A stretch of DNA of 64,000 nt from Helicobacter sp. 'house sparrow 1' (GCF_900199585.1 NZ_FZQY01000004.1:186001-250000); one strand, 5' to 3'; positions 44,133 to 53,970 are shown, counted from the first letter of the stretch. Notes: generated by a model from the letters alone, not told the origin. Program-made: numbers and translations.

Positions 44133-45518
44133 TTAAATTTTAATAATAAAACCACCAATAAAAATTGCCAAAATGATGATTGGTATGATAAATTTGACAT
44201 ACCAAAACCACAAGACTGTAATTTTCTTTGGTTCTTGACTCCCGTTGTTAATTTCTATAATTGCCTCTTTTTTCAATACCCATCCCACAAAAAGGCTTGA
44301 ACCTAATGCGGTTAAAATGAAAAAAATATTTCCACTTATAAAATCAAAAGCATCAAAAATATTTCTTCCAAGAATTTTAATGTCTGACAATGGACCATAG
44401 GATAAAATCGAAGGTAAGTTGCCAAACACAAATATTATAAGCAATGTCAAGTTAATAGCCTTGTTTTTTGAATACTTAAATTTCTCCTGCAATGCACTAA
44501 TAATCACTTGATAAATTGTTAATGATGTTGTGAGAGCAGCAATAATTAAAAGCGAAAAGAATAAAATTGCAAATAGATTCCCAAAGTGCATTCTTGAAAA
44601 AGCGATAGGGAGGGTTTTAAAAACTAGAGATGGTCCAGAATCTGGTTGTAACCCTGCACTAAAGAGAGATGGAAAGATCATAAAACCAGCTAATACTGCA
44701 ATAACAGTGTTAAGAATGCTTGTAATTGTAGCAGTTTGCATAAGATTTGCTTTTTTATTAAGGTGAGAGGAGAGGGTGATCATAACTCCAAAACCTAGTG
44801 AAAGTGCAAAAAACACTTGACCTAAAACATAGAGGAATAATTCAGCATTGATTGCAGAAAAGTTGGGTATAAGATAATATTTAACACCCTCCATTGCTCC
44901 ATCTAAGGTCAAATTGCGAATAATCATTCCAATAAGACATAAAAAAAGAAGAGGCATTAAATATTTTGCAGCCTTTTCAATACCATCAATTACCCCTTTT
45001 TTTAAAATAATCCAATTAGCAAATACAAACAAAGAAGTATAAAGACTGATTAAAAGGGGTGAATTCTCTATACACTGTTCATAGACGCTTGAAGTTATTT
45101 CTTTTGTAATAGGAGAGGCTAGGTCAAAGTTTGAGGCAAGACCAATTGTATTACAGAAAATATTTACAATATAAGAAATAACCCATCCTCCTATTACCAT
45201 ATAATAAGCCATAATACCAAAAGAACCAAAGATACCCATATATCCTAGTATCTTCCAGTATTGGGGTATGGGCTTACCTTCAATGGATCCAGAAAATGCA
45301 TCAATAGAATTGCAATGGGCTCTTCTGCCTATAACATTTTCTACTAAAAAAACAGGAATGCCAACTAAAATCATTGCAATTGCAAAGACTAGAACATATG
45401 CACCGCCACCGTGCTCACCTACGAGATATGGAAATCTCCAAGTAGCACCAAAACCAATTGTTGCTCCTGCAACAGTCATAATATATGTCAATTGACTTGA
45501 CCAAGTTTGTCGTTTCAT
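44133..45518 (-). CDS. Sodium-dependent amino-acid symporter (NSS/SNF family)
   Basis: A 461-residue transporter with twelve predicted membrane helices and the NSS hallmark in helix 1 (MTVAGATIGFGATWRFPYLVGEHGGGA), which forms the sodium and substrate sites. Later features include FFALSLGFGVMITLSSH of helix 6. Bacterial members move tryptophan, leucine, alanine, glycine or tyrosine with Na+. The ald gene 10 bases downstream suggests alanine, which is inference. The start is ATG 45518, six bases in from an upstream GTG, with AGGTGG in front. Confidence 0.92.
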   Translation of the reverse strand: MKRQTWSSQLTYIMTVAGATIGFGATWRFPYLVGEHGGGAYVLVFAIAMILVGIPVFLVENVIGRRAHCNSIDAFSGSIEGKPIPQYWKILGYMGIFGSFGIMAYYMVIGGWVISYIVNIFCNTIGLASNFDLASPITKEITSSVYEQCIENSPLLISLYTSLFVFANWIILKKGVIDGIEKAAKYLMPLLFLCLIGMIIRNLTLDGAMEGVKYYLIPNFSAINAELFLYVLGQVFFALSLGFGVMITLSSHLNKKANLMQTATITSILNTVIAVLAGFMIFPSLFSAGLQPDSGPSLVFKTLPIAFSRMHFGNLFAILFFSLLIIAALTTSLTIYQVIISALQEKFKYSKNKAINLTLLIIFVFGNLPSILSYGPLSDIKILGRNIFDAFDFISGNIFFILTALGSSLFVGWVLKKEAIIEINNGSQEPKKITVLWFWYVKFIIPIIILAIFIGGFIIKI

Positions 45519-45669
45519 TGCCACCTACTTTCATATTTTTGTTATTTTAGTGTAATTGTTTTAAGACCAAAATACTGCACCATATTTAAACAATAGTACA
45601 TGCCTTAAACTGACAAATTTAAGACATTGTTATAGAATAACAAAAATACAACTTGGGACATAAAAATAA

Positions 45670-46218
45670 ATGCAAGAAGATAAGATAAAGTGGAATATTA
45701 GATACATTAATAATCATATGCCAACTCAAACTAGTGAATTGCTCTTAGAGTTTGAGGATTTATTACCCCATAGTGGTAGAGTTTTGGATATTGCTTGCGG
45801 TAATGGTAGAAATTTAAAGTTTTTAGCCAAAAAGGGCTTGGAGTGTGAAGGGATAGATATATCTGAAGTTGCATTAGCAAAGATACAAAAAATAGATAAT
45901 ATTCACACTTTTTGTATGGACTTAGATGGGTTTAAGCTTGAAAAAGAAAGCTATGATGTAATCTTGAATTTTTATTTCTTAGATAGGAGAATTCTAAGTC
46001 AAGTCAGCGATGCATTAAGAAGTGGGGGATATTTATTTTTAGAAACTTTTATAGAGGATGCATTATACCCCACTACAATTTCTCCAAACAAGATTTTAAG
46101 AGATGGAGAGCTTGAGAAGTTTTTTTGTGACTTAAAAATTATTCATCAAAGCACTAAAATTATTTTAAGGAATCAAGAAAAAGCAAAGATTGTTTCCCTT
46201 GTAGCGCAAAAATGTTGA
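45670..46218 (+). CDS. Class I SAM-dependent methyltransferase (TehB-like)
   Basis: A 182-residue protein with a Rossmann-like AdoMet domain: motif I VLDIACGNGRNLKFLAKKG, the acidic post-I residue in CEGIDISEVAL, and the later DVILNFYFLDRRIL strand. Such small enzymes include tellurite-resistance TehB and thiopurine-type methyltransferases; the substrate cannot be told. Its end overlaps the MATE gene by seven bases, so the two may cooperate in detoxification and efflux, which is inference. Confidence 0.82.
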   Translation: MQEDKIKWNIRYINNHMPTQTSELLLEFEDLLPHSGRVLDIACGNGRNLKFLAKKGLECEGIDISEVALAKIQKIDNIHTFCMDLDGFKLEKESYDVILNFYFLDRRILSQVSDALRSGGYLFLETFIEDALYPTTISPNKILRDGELEKFFCDLKIIHQSTKIILRNQEKAKIVSLVAQKC

Positions 46219-47525
46219 GTAGTGCAAGCAAAAAAAGACTAAGGAAAATTATTTCCTTGGCAGTTCCATCAGGAATAAATTCATTATTAGATATTGTTGC
46301 TATTGCTATTAATATGCTTTTTATGAGCTCAATTAGTGATTCTCATACATTGGCAATGGGATTGTCCTTGAACTTTTTAATGATTTTTTATGCTTTTAAT
46401 GCAATCTTTTCTGTGGGTACTAATGTGCAAATTTCGCACTATTTTGGTGCAGGAGAGCAAATAAAAATAAAAGAAGTTTTTAGTAGCATCGTCCAAGGAA
46501 GCTTAGTTGTTTCCATACCGCTAATTTTTATTGGAATTTATAGTGCAGAATTTTTCTTTAATTGGATGGGAATTTATGGGGAAGTAAGGCATCTTGCATT
46601 AAATTTTAGTAATTATATTGTTCTTACTCTTCCTGCTTTAATTTTAAAAAACATCTTTATTGCTGCATTGGCAGCTGTTGGTAATACTCTCTATCCTTTG
46701 ATTGTTCGTATTATTAGCATTATTATTTCGGTAGCTTTAACATATATTTTGGTTTTTGGGTACAACCTTGATATGGAAGGTGCTGGTATTGCATATCTCG
46801 CTACTGGTTATTTAGAGCTAATTATATTTTTCTTAATGTTTTTTATTAAAAAAATTTTTTCTAATTTCTTAGTTTTTAAAAAAGAATATCTACTTAATAT
46901 GTTTAGGATTGGTATCCCTGCAGGAATTGAAAGGTTTTTGACTCTCTCTTCTCTAATTCTTATTACAAAAATTGTTTCTTCTTATAGTGATCTGGTTCTA
47001 ACAGGCGCTCAAATTGGTAATCGCATAGAGGCTTTTTCTTTTATGCCAAGTTTTGGTTTTATGCTTGCGGCAATGGTTCTTATGGGACAAAATTTAGGTG
47101 CTAGAAAGGTTGAAGAGGCCAAGATTTATATAAAAACAATTTTAGGATTCTCTAGTTGCATCATGGGTATTTCTAGCATTTTGCTAATTACATTTGCAAA
47201 ATATTTTTCTTCACTCTTTAGCTCTAATGGAGAGATTATTGCAACTTCTGCATATTATTTGGTTGCAGTGGGATTATCTCAGATTCCTTTGATTTGGGTA
47301 TTTGTATTAGATGGAGCATTAAGAGGTGCTGGAAATACAAAAACAGCATTATGTGTGAATGTAGTGAGTATCTGGTTTTTTAGAATCTTACCAATGTTTT
47401 TATTAGCAAAAATGCAATTTCCTATTACTTGGATCTTTGGCATCATCTGTATAGAGACATACATCAGGGCTTATATTTTTTGGATAATTTTTAAGCGGGG
47501 AAGGTGGGAGAACTTTAGAGTGTAG
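46212..47525 (+). CDS. MATE-family multidrug exporter
   Basis: The 437-residue protein has twelve hydrophobic segments in the two-bundle MATE layout. Typical features include MGLSLNFLMIFYAFNAIFSVGTNVQISHYFGAG in the first bundle and the related GFMLAAMVLMGQNLGARKVEEA in the second. MATE proteins export cationic drugs and metabolites using Na+ or proton gradients. It overlaps the methyltransferase gene by seven bases and is followed by a hairpin that overlaps its stop codon. Confidence 0.92.
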   Translation: MLSSASKKRLRKIISLAVPSGINSLLDIVAIAINMLFMSSISDSHTLAMGLSLNFLMIFYAFNAIFSVGTNVQISHYFGAGEQIKIKEVFSSIVQGSLVVSIPLIFIGIYSAEFFFNWMGIYGEVRHLALNFSNYIVLTLPALILKNIFIAALAAVGNTLYPLIVRIISIIISVALTYILVFGYNLDMEGAGIAYLATGYLELIIFFLMFFIKKIFSNFLVFKKEYLLNMFRIGIPAGIERFLTLSSLILITKIVSSYSDLVLTGAQIGNRIEAFSFMPSFGFMLAAMVLMGQNLGARKVEEAKIYIKTILGFSSCIMGISSILLITFAKYFSSLFSSNGEIIATSAYYLVAVGLSQIPLIWVFVLDGALRGAGNTKTALCVNVVSIWFFRILPMFLLAKMQFPITWIFGIICIETYIRAYIFWIIFKRGRWENFRV

Positions 47526-47545
47526 CCCTTATTATTAAGGGCTAC
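47522..47545. terminator. Perfect 10-bp hairpin between convergent MATE and cytochrome c peroxidase genes
   Basis: GTAGCCCTTA (47522-47531) and TAAGGGCTAC (47536-47545) pair perfectly with a four-base loop. It includes the MATE stop codon and lies six bases before the peroxidase stop. The GC core supports a real bidirectional terminator although T-runs are short. Confidence 0.7.
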
Positions 47546-47551
47546 TATGAT

Positions 47552-48607
47552 TTAGAATATAGGCTTTGGTGTTTGAGAGCTATTTTTTGGAAGTATTGGA
47601 TAAATAATTTGGGGCTTAGATCCTGTAAGAGATTCAAAGAATACTTCGATCTTTTGTGCCTCTTCATCACTAATATCTATACCAAGCTGTATTGCACCCA
47701 TTTCTTTAATTGCATCCTTAACATCCCAAAATTGTCCATTGTGAAAATAAGGCATAGTTTCTACAACATTTCTTAATGTAGGAACTTTAACCATTCCATT
47801 TTCATCCCCTTTAAAATCTCCTATATTAGCAAACCTATAAGGTTTTACAACTCCAAATGGTTGCATATTTCCACCAAGATTGATGCCACTATGACAGGCA
47901 ACACAACCCTTATCAATAAACAATTCAAGGCCTTCTTGTTCTTGTTTGCTTAATGCCTTGAGATTACCCTTTAAAAAATCATCATATCTACTTGGTGTAA
48001 CTAAAGTGGCTTCAAAAATTGCAATAGTATCCGCAATAAGTTTAAATGTAATTTTTACATTATTACCATATGCTTTTTTAAAGTCATTGACATACTCAGG
48101 TATAGAAGTGATAGTTTGTACAACAAGATCAGGTGTTGCTGCCATTTCTACTTCACTTTGGATTGGACCTTGTGCTTGAATACCAAGATTATGTGCCCTG
48201 CCATCCCAAAACTGTATATCATTAAAAACAGAGTTATAGACAGTAGGTGAATTTAGGGCATGGGGATTTTTTAGCCATTTATTTCCAATTGCAACAGGAA
48301 CAATATCAGCTCCTCCAAGTCCAAGGTTGTGACAAGTATTACAAGAAATAAGGTTGGAATTTGAGATTCTAGGATCAAAATAAAGCTTCTTCCCAAGTTC
48401 AATTTGTTCTTTTGTCATTAAAGGTTTATAACCCACCTTTAAGCTTTCTGCTTTTTGCATTTGATATTGTTGCAACTCTTTTCCTTCGGGAATGGGTTGA
48501 AGACCAGCATCTTGAACTTTCTTTAGCAATTCTTGAGAGGTGGTTGCAAAGACTTGTACACAACAAAACAAGGCAATGTAACTAATAGTGCCTAACTTTT
48601 TCATCAT
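47552..48607 (-). CDS. Dihaem cytochrome c peroxidase
   Basis: A periplasmic enzyme reducing hydrogen peroxide to water with electrons from cytochrome c. The 351-residue precursor has a signal peptide (IALFCCVQVFATTS) and two haem c sites, CNTCHNLG and CVACHSG, plus the family blocks FDPRISNSNLISC, FWDGRAHNLG and VPTLRNVVETMPYFHNG. Haem attachment would use CcsBA encoded at 38876-41632. H. pylori has this gene (HP1461) divergent from dnaE, as here. Upstream Fur-box-like sequences could link it to iron or peroxide control. A second ATG three bases in (MM) is an equally good start. Confidence 0.95.
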   Translation of the reverse strand: MMKKLGTISYIALFCCVQVFATTSQELLKKVQDAGLQPIPEGKELQQYQMQKAESLKVGYKPLMTKEQIELGKKLYFDPRISNSNLISCNTCHNLGLGGADIVPVAIGNKWLKNPHALNSPTVYNSVFNDIQFWDGRAHNLGIQAQGPIQSEVEMAATPDLVVQTITSIPEYVNDFKKAYGNNVKITFKLIADTIAIFEATLVTPSRYDDFLKGNLKALSKQEQEGLELFIDKGCVACHSGINLGGNMQPFGVVKPYRFANIGDFKGDENGMVKVPTLRNVVETMPYFHNGQFWDVKDAIKEMGAIQLGIDISDEEAQKIEVFFESLTGSKPQIIYPILPKNSSQTPKPIF

Positions 48608-48703
48608 TTTTTTCTCCTTAATAAATTTAGAATTTGAGGAATTCTAACACAATTACCACAAAACAAGGCAATTTATCTATAAAAAATGATAATTTTTTTA
48701 ATT

Positions 48704-48718
48704 TGATAAAAATTATTA
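48704..48718. promoter_or_regulatory. Fur/PerR-box-like site upstream of cytochrome c peroxidase
   Basis: TGATAAAAATTATTA matches TGATAAT-N-ATTATCA in 12 of 14 positions; another TGATAAT half begins at 48687. It lies about 100 bases upstream of the peroxidase ATG and about 150 before dnaE. Chance AT-richness is possible. Confidence 0.3.
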
Positions 48719-48860
48719 TCTTTTATAAAGCTATTTTTTATAATCTAAACATTTTTGCAGTTATATTTTGGCTTATTTTTGATCTATAGAACTTACTTTT
48801 TTGGTGCATTTTTCTTAACAACAATATGGTATATTTTTCACAAATAAATGAAAGGTTGTG

Positions 48861-51800
48861 ATGAGCTATACACATTTACATTTACATACAGAGTATTCCC
48901 TACTTGATGGAGCTAATAAGATCAAAAAGCTAGCTCAAAGAATCAAAGAGCTTGGTATGAATAGTGTGAGTATGACAGATCATGGCAATATGTTTGGAGC
49001 CATAGATTTTTATACTGTCATGAAAAGTGAGGGTATAAAGCCTATCATAGGAATAGAAACCTACCTCCACAATAATGATAATTTAAGCTCAAAAGAAAGT
49101 AGACAACGCTTCCATCTTTGTCTTTATGCAAAAAATGAAGAGGGATATAAAAATTTGATGTATCTAAGCTCCATGGCATTTCTTGAGGGGTTTTACTACT
49201 ATCCAAGAATTAATAAAAAAATATTAAGGGAGCATAGTAGGGGTATTTTGGCATCCTCTGCATGCCTTCAAGGAGAGGTAAGTTGGCATTTAAACACTAA
49301 TAATCCTAGAAATGTCAAGTTTGGAGCCAAGGGTTATGATGTGGCAAAAGAGGTAGCGCTTGAGTATCAGGATATTTTTGGGGATGATTTTTATCTAGAG
49401 ATAATGCGCCATGGTATAGGTGATCAAAAATTTATTGATGAACAATTAATTCGATTGAGTTGTGAGACGGGTATAAAGCTTATTGCAACAAATGACACGC
49501 ATTATACACAACAAAAAGATGCAAAGATTCAAGAAGTTGCAATGTGTATTGCCATGGGAAAAACATTAAATGATAAGGATAGATTGAGGCATTCTGTCAA
49601 AGAATTTTATGTCAAATCTCAAGAAGAGATGCAACGACTTTTTGCAGATATCCCAGAGGCGCTAGAAAATACACAAGAGATTGCTAGAAAGTGCGAACTT
49701 GTCATTGATTTAAAAGATGAAAAAAATAATCCCCCCACACCTCCAACTTTTATTTTTACGCAAGAATATGCCAAGGCAGAAGGACAGAATATTGATAATG
49801 ATGCGGATTATTTTGCCTTCAAGGCAAGGGAGGGATTAGAAGAAAGACTAAAGATAATTTCCCCAGAAAAACATCAAATTTATAGAGATAGGTTAGAAGA
49901 AGAGATAAGAATTATTAATCAGATGAAATTCCCAGGATATATGCTTATTGTGTGGGATTTTATTAATTATGCTAAAAAAAATAACATACCCGTGGGTCCA
50001 GGTAGAGGTAGTGCTGCTGGTAGTTTGGTAGCCTTTAGTCTTAAAATTACCAATATTGACCCTATTAAATATGATTTACTCTTTGAGAGATTCTTAAATC
50101 CAGAGAGAGTTTCAATGCCAGATATTGATACTGATTTTTGTCAAAGAAGGCGTGGCGAAGTCATAGAATATATGATTGAAAAGTATGGCAAGTATAATGT
50201 AGCTCAGGTTATTACATTTGGTAAGATGTTAGCAAAGGGCGTTATTAGAGATGTGGCTAGGGTTTTGGATATGCCACTTAAAGATGCAGATGCTTTAGCA
50301 AAGCTTATACCCAACCAATTAGGAATTACATTAGAGCAAGCCTGGGAACTAGAGCCAAAGATTAGAGAGTTTGTAAATTCAACACAACTTGCAAGGGATG
50401 TGTGGAACTATGCTTTACAGCTTGAGGGGTTTAACCGTAATGCTGGAAAACATGCAGCTGCTATTGTGATGGATAGCCAAAAAGAACTTTGGCATAAGAC
50501 TCCTCTTTATAGCAGTGATAAAACTGGTGGTGCTATTGTTACACAATACTCGATGAAATATCTTGAACCCGTAGATTTGATTAAGTTTGATTTTTTAGGG
50601 TTAAAAACCTTAACAGTGATACATGATGCCTTAGAATTGATTAAAAAGAGATATGGCAGAGAAATTGATTTTTTAAGCATTGATGTAAATGATAGTAAAG
50701 TCTATGAAACAATTCAAAGTGGTGATACACTTGGAATATTCCAAATAGAATCTTCTATGTTTCAAGGATTAAATAAGCGCATTAAACCAAGCAATTTTGA
50801 AGATATTATTGCAATTATTGCATTAGGGCGTCCAGGGCCTATGGAATCTGGAATGGTTGATGATTTTATAAATAGAAAGCATGGATTAGAGCCTATTACT
50901 TATATGTTTGATGAGCTAGAGCCAATCTTGCGCCCTACTTATGGAACTATTGTTTATCAAGAACAGGTTATGCAGATTGTTCAAACTATTGGGGGGTTCT
51001 CTTTAGGCGGAGCAGATTTAGTGCGGCGTGCTATGGGTAAAAAAATTAAAGAGGAGATGGATAGGTTGAAAGGTACTTTTGCTGATGGTGCTCAAAGCAA
51101 GGGTTTTGATCGTATGAAAGCCGAAGAACTTTGGGAGCTAATTGTTAAATTTGCCGGATATGGTTTTAATAAATCCCATTCTGCTGCTTATGCAATGATT
51201 ACTTTTCAAACAGCTTATTTGAAGACCTATTATAAACATGAATTTATGGCTGCATTGCTAAGTAGCGAAGCAGATAAAATAGAATCTGTTGCAAAATATA
51301 TTGATGAGGTAAAACAAATGGGTATAGAAATTGTGCCACCTCATGTCAATATTTCGGATATGCATTTTAGTGTGGGTGACTTTGAAGAGAATCATCAAAA
51401 AGTAAAGAAAATTATTTTTGGATTTTCTGCGATTAAGGGAGTTGGAGAGGAACCAATTAAAAATATAATTGAGATGCGAGGGGATAGTGAATACAAGAAT
51501 TTAGAGGATTTTATTACAAGAGTAGATTTTTCAAAAATTAGCAAGAGAGTGCTAGAGCCTTTGATTAAATCTGGGAGTTTGGACAATCTTGGATATAGCA
51601 GGGCTTGTATGTTTGAAAATACAGAGAGAATCTGTGATAGTGGTAGGGGCAAGGACAAAGTTAAGGAGATGATGTCTAACTCCTTATTTGGAGAGAGTGA
51701 GGAAAATTTTGAGGTTCGTTTTGATTTTCAAGATACCCCAGAATATGATATGCAAAAATTATTAGATTATGAATATGAGTGTTTGGGAATTTATGTTTCA

Positions 51801-52406
51801 GGGCATCCGCTAGAGAGTTATAGAAAAGAGATAGAGGGATTAAGCGGTGTTGTTCCAAGCTTAAGACTATCTGAAGTTGAGGATGGCAGTCTTTGTTTGA
51901 TTGTTGGAAAGGTTTCAGATATTAAGAGAAAAATGAGCAAAAATGGCAAACCTTATGGTTATGTTGATATTTTAGATTTATTTGGAAAAATAGAGATTAT
52001 GTTTTTTGAAAAAAATCTTAATGATTTGGATAATTTTAATCTAGATGAACCTCTAGCTTTTAAATGCAGGATTGAACAAAGTGATGAGGGGGTTCAAATT
52101 AGGCTTATGGAAATTTTAGATCTAAAAAAAGCTCAGAAGCAAGAGATTGATATTAAGTTTATTGAAGAAAAAGATAGGGCTAAGGGTGGTGATGTTAACT
52201 ATCCGCTAGTTTTAAAGATTTCAACTAATATGGATAATTGCTTTTTTGAATCTTTGGCAAGTAGTGCTAAGAAAAATTTTGGAGATAGAGAACTTAGAAT
52301 CTTGCTAGCAGATAACAAAGAATCTTATATGTTTATCAGTAATTTTAAGGTAAGTTCTGCAATTAAGGAGGATTTTGAACAAATGGAATGGATAGATTGG
52401 AAATAA
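48861..52406 (+). CDS. dnaE: DNA polymerase III alpha subunit
   Basis: The replicative polymerase, about 1181 residues. The N-terminal PHP domain begins FTHLHLHTEYSLLDG-like (YTHLHLHTEYSLLDG) and has SMTDHGNMFGAI. The palm catalytic aspartates lie in SMPDIDTDFCQRRRGEVI, preceded by PVGPGRGSAAGSLVAF; the fingers/tau region and a C-terminal OB-fold follow. The helix-hairpin-helix part contains the GFNKSHSAAYAMI block. ATG 48861 is used; a GTG directly before it extends the frame by one codon. AAAGG lies upstream. The pseudouridine synthase gene starts at the base after the stop codon. Confidence 0.98.
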   Translation: MSYTHLHLHTEYSLLDGANKIKKLAQRIKELGMNSVSMTDHGNMFGAIDFYTVMKSEGIKPIIGIETYLHNNDNLSSKESRQRFHLCLYAKNEEGYKNLMYLSSMAFLEGFYYYPRINKKILREHSRGILASSACLQGEVSWHLNTNNPRNVKFGAKGYDVAKEVALEYQDIFGDDFYLEIMRHGIGDQKFIDEQLIRLSCETGIKLIATNDTHYTQQKDAKIQEVAMCIAMGKTLNDKDRLRHSVKEFYVKSQEEMQRLFADIPEALENTQEIARKCELVIDLKDEKNNPPTPPTFIFTQEYAKAEGQNIDNDADYFAFKAREGLEERLKIISPEKHQIYRDRLEEEIRIINQMKFPGYMLIVWDFINYAKKNNIPVGPGRGSAAGSLVAFSLKITNIDPIKYDLLFERFLNPERVSMPDIDTDFCQRRRGEVIEYMIEKYGKYNVAQVITFGKMLAKGVIRDVARVLDMPLKDADALAKLIPNQLGITLEQAWELEPKIREFVNSTQLARDVWNYALQLEGFNRNAGKHAAAIVMDSQKELWHKTPLYSSDKTGGAIVTQYSMKYLEPVDLIKFDFLGLKTLTVIHDALELIKKRYGREIDFLSIDVNDSKVYETIQSGDTLGIFQIESSMFQGLNKRIKPSNFEDIIAIIALGRPGPMESGMVDDFINRKHGLEPITYMFDELEPILRPTYGTIVYQEQVMQIVQTIGGFSLGGADLVRRAMGKKIKEEMDRLKGTFADGAQSKGFDRMKAEELWELIVKFAGYGFNKSHSAAYAMITFQTAYLKTYYKHEFMAALLSSEADKIESVAKYIDEVKQMGIEIVPPHVNISDMHFSVGDFEENHQKVKKIIFGFSAIKGVGEEPIKNIIEMRGDSEYKNLEDFITRVDFSKISKRVLEPLIKSGSLDNLGYSRACMFENTERICDSGRGKDKVKEMMSNSLFGESEENFEVRFDFQDTPEYDMQKLLDYEYECLGIYVSGHPLESYRKEIEGLSGVVPSLRLSEVEDGSLCLIVGKVSDIKRKMSKNGKPYGYVDILDLFGKIEIMFFEKNLNDLDNFNLDEPLAFKCRIEQSDEGVQIRLMEILDLKKAQKQEIDIKFIEEKDRAKGGDVNYPLVLKISTNMDNCFFESLASSAKKNFGDRELRILLADNKESYMFISNFKVSSAIKEDFEQMEWIDWK

Positions 52407-53183
52407 ATGAGATTAAATCAGTTTATCGCGCATAATACAAAGTATTCTCGCAGAGAAGCAGATGGGTTAATTGCACAGGGTAGAGTTTTTATAGAGAGAA
52501 CTAAAGCTATTTTAGGTCAGGAATTAGAAGAAGGCAAGAGAGTTTTTCTTGATGGCAGGATAATAAAACCTAGCAATGATGAAAGCTTTACAGTGATTGT
52601 ATATCATAAACCAAAGGGGGAATTGGTTACAAAAAAAGATGATAGAAATAGGCGTGTAATCTTTGATAATCTAGGAAAAAAATATGCTCATTTTACCCCT
52701 GTTGGAAGATTGGATTTTGCAAGTGAGGGGCTTTTAATATTGACAGATAGTAAAGAGGTAGCTCATCATTTAATGCACAGTGATTTGGAAAGAGAATATA
52801 TTTTAAAAATAGGGGGCAAAATTACTAAAGAAATGATTGAGGCAATGGAAAATGGTCTGGAGCTTCAAGATGCAAAGGCTGGATCGCATCAAAAAACAAA
52901 AATTACTTCAATGCATTTTAAGCCATTTGATTTTTTCTCTATTTATAAAAATGAAAATAAAATTTCAAAAATCAAGGTTGGAATTTCTGAGGGAAAAAAT
53001 AGGGAACTAAGAAGATTTTTTGCTCATTTTAAGGCAGATGTTTTAGATTTGAGAAGAGTGCGCTATGGGTGGATAGAATTAAACTCTCTTCCTTTGGGTA
53101 AAGTGCGTTACTTAAACCGAGGTGAATACAAAAAGTTGCATCTTTTTATGAAAGAAAAAATGAGGATAAAACATGAAGATTAA
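52407..53183 (+). CDS. RsuA/RluB-family pseudouridine synthase
   Basis: A 258-residue enzyme turning uridine into pseudouridine in ribosomal RNA. An N-terminal S4 RNA-binding domain (MRLNQFIAHNTKYSRREAD, about residues 1-60) precedes the catalytic domain with the aspartate in VGRLDFASEGLLILT and the GKNRELRRFFAHF motif. RluB-type enzymes modify U2605 of 23S rRNA and RsuA U516 of 16S; I cannot decide. The gene follows dnaE with no spacing and overlaps the thiF-like gene by 11 bases, as in the H. pylori HP1459-HP1460 area. Confidence 0.93.
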   Translation: MRLNQFIAHNTKYSRREADGLIAQGRVFIERTKAILGQELEEGKRVFLDGRIIKPSNDESFTVIVYHKPKGELVTKKDDRNRRVIFDNLGKKYAHFTPVGRLDFASEGLLILTDSKEVAHHLMHSDLEREYILKIGGKITKEMIEAMENGLELQDAKAGSHQKTKITSMHFKPFDFFSIYKNENKISKIKVGISEGKNRELRRFFAHFKADVLDLRRVRYGWIELNSLPLGKVRYLNRGEYKKLHLFMKEKMRIKHED

Positions 53184-53970
53184 ATTTAATGGAAAAGAAG
53201 TTGAAACACACTTTAAAACTTCTTTAAGTTTTTTTACTGCTCATAGTACAAATTCTGATGATGTGTGGATTGTGAATGGGTTTGCTACACGACAAAATCA
53301 AGATTTGCATGAAGATGATGAATTGTTTTGTATTCCAAAAAATACGATGCCACCAAGAGATGCACTTGATTCTATGATGCGAGCAAGACATACGCCAAAG
53401 ATACACGATAAATTGAAGCACTCTAGTGTTGCGATATGTGGATTAGGCGGTCTTGGGTCTCATATTGCTATTATGCTTGCAAGAAGTGGAGTTGGAAGAT
53501 TAAATCTCATTGATTTTGATACTGTAGAACCTAGTAATTTAAATCGCCAATCTTATATGATAAATGATTTAGGGAAGTATAAGACAGAGGCTTTGAAGGA
53601 GCAGATTCTGCAGATTAATCCATTTATAAAAACTCAAATTCATACCTTAAAAATTACAGAAGATAATATGAAAGATTTGTTTCAAAGTGATGATATTGTC
53701 TGTGAAGCTTTTGATAATATTGCTTCCAAGAGTATGATAATGCAGAATTTTCATAAAATCTTTAAGGATAAAATATTGATTTGTGCTTCAGGAGTCGCTG
53801 GATATGGAGATTCTAATAGTATCCAAACAAAAAAGATTGCAAATAATTTTTACATTTGTGGGGATTTAAAAAATGAGGCCAAAGTGGGCAATGGTCTGAT
53901 GGCTCCTAGAGTTAATATTTGTGCGGCACATCAAGCGAATTTAGTCCTAGAGCTTTTGGTATCTAAATAA
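53173..53970 (+). CDS. thiF: ThiF-family adenylyltransferase with N-terminal ThiS-like domain
   Basis: A 265-residue protein. Residues 1-60 look like a ubiquitin-fold sulfur carrier (KIKFNGKEVETHF, VWIVNGF, DDELFCIP), and residues 75-265 are an E1-like adenylyltransferase: nucleotide loop AICGLGGLGSHIAIMLARSGVG, IDFDTVEPSNLNRQ, and the DNIASKSMIM block. ThiF activates the ThiS C-terminus with AMP before sulfur transfer in thiazole synthesis. The N-terminal domain here lacks the free GlyGly tail, so it is structural and not the carrier. Neither thiS, thiG nor thiH is adjacent, so the partner must be elsewhere, or the enzyme serves another carrier. Confidence 0.85.
   Translation: MKIKFNGKEVETHFKTSLSFFTAHSTNSDDVWIVNGFATRQNQDLHEDDELFCIPKNTMPPRDALDSMMRARHTPKIHDKLKHSSVAICGLGGLGSHIAIMLARSGVGRLNLIDFDTVEPSNLNRQSYMINDLGKYKTEALKEQILQINPFIKTQIHTLKITEDNMKDLFQSDDIVCEAFDNIASKSMIMQNFHKIFKDKILICASGVAGYGDSNSIQTKKIANNFYICGDLKNEAKVGNGLMAPRVNICAAHQANLVLELLVSK

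Noticed and set aside
49731-49742. C6 run within dnaE
   Set aside because: Short and in an essential gene; explained by consecutive proline codons.
53173-53970. Calling the ThiF-like protein MoeB
   Set aside because: The N-terminal ThiS-like domain and the absence of the MoeB/rhodanese layout favour ThiF, although substrate is not proven.
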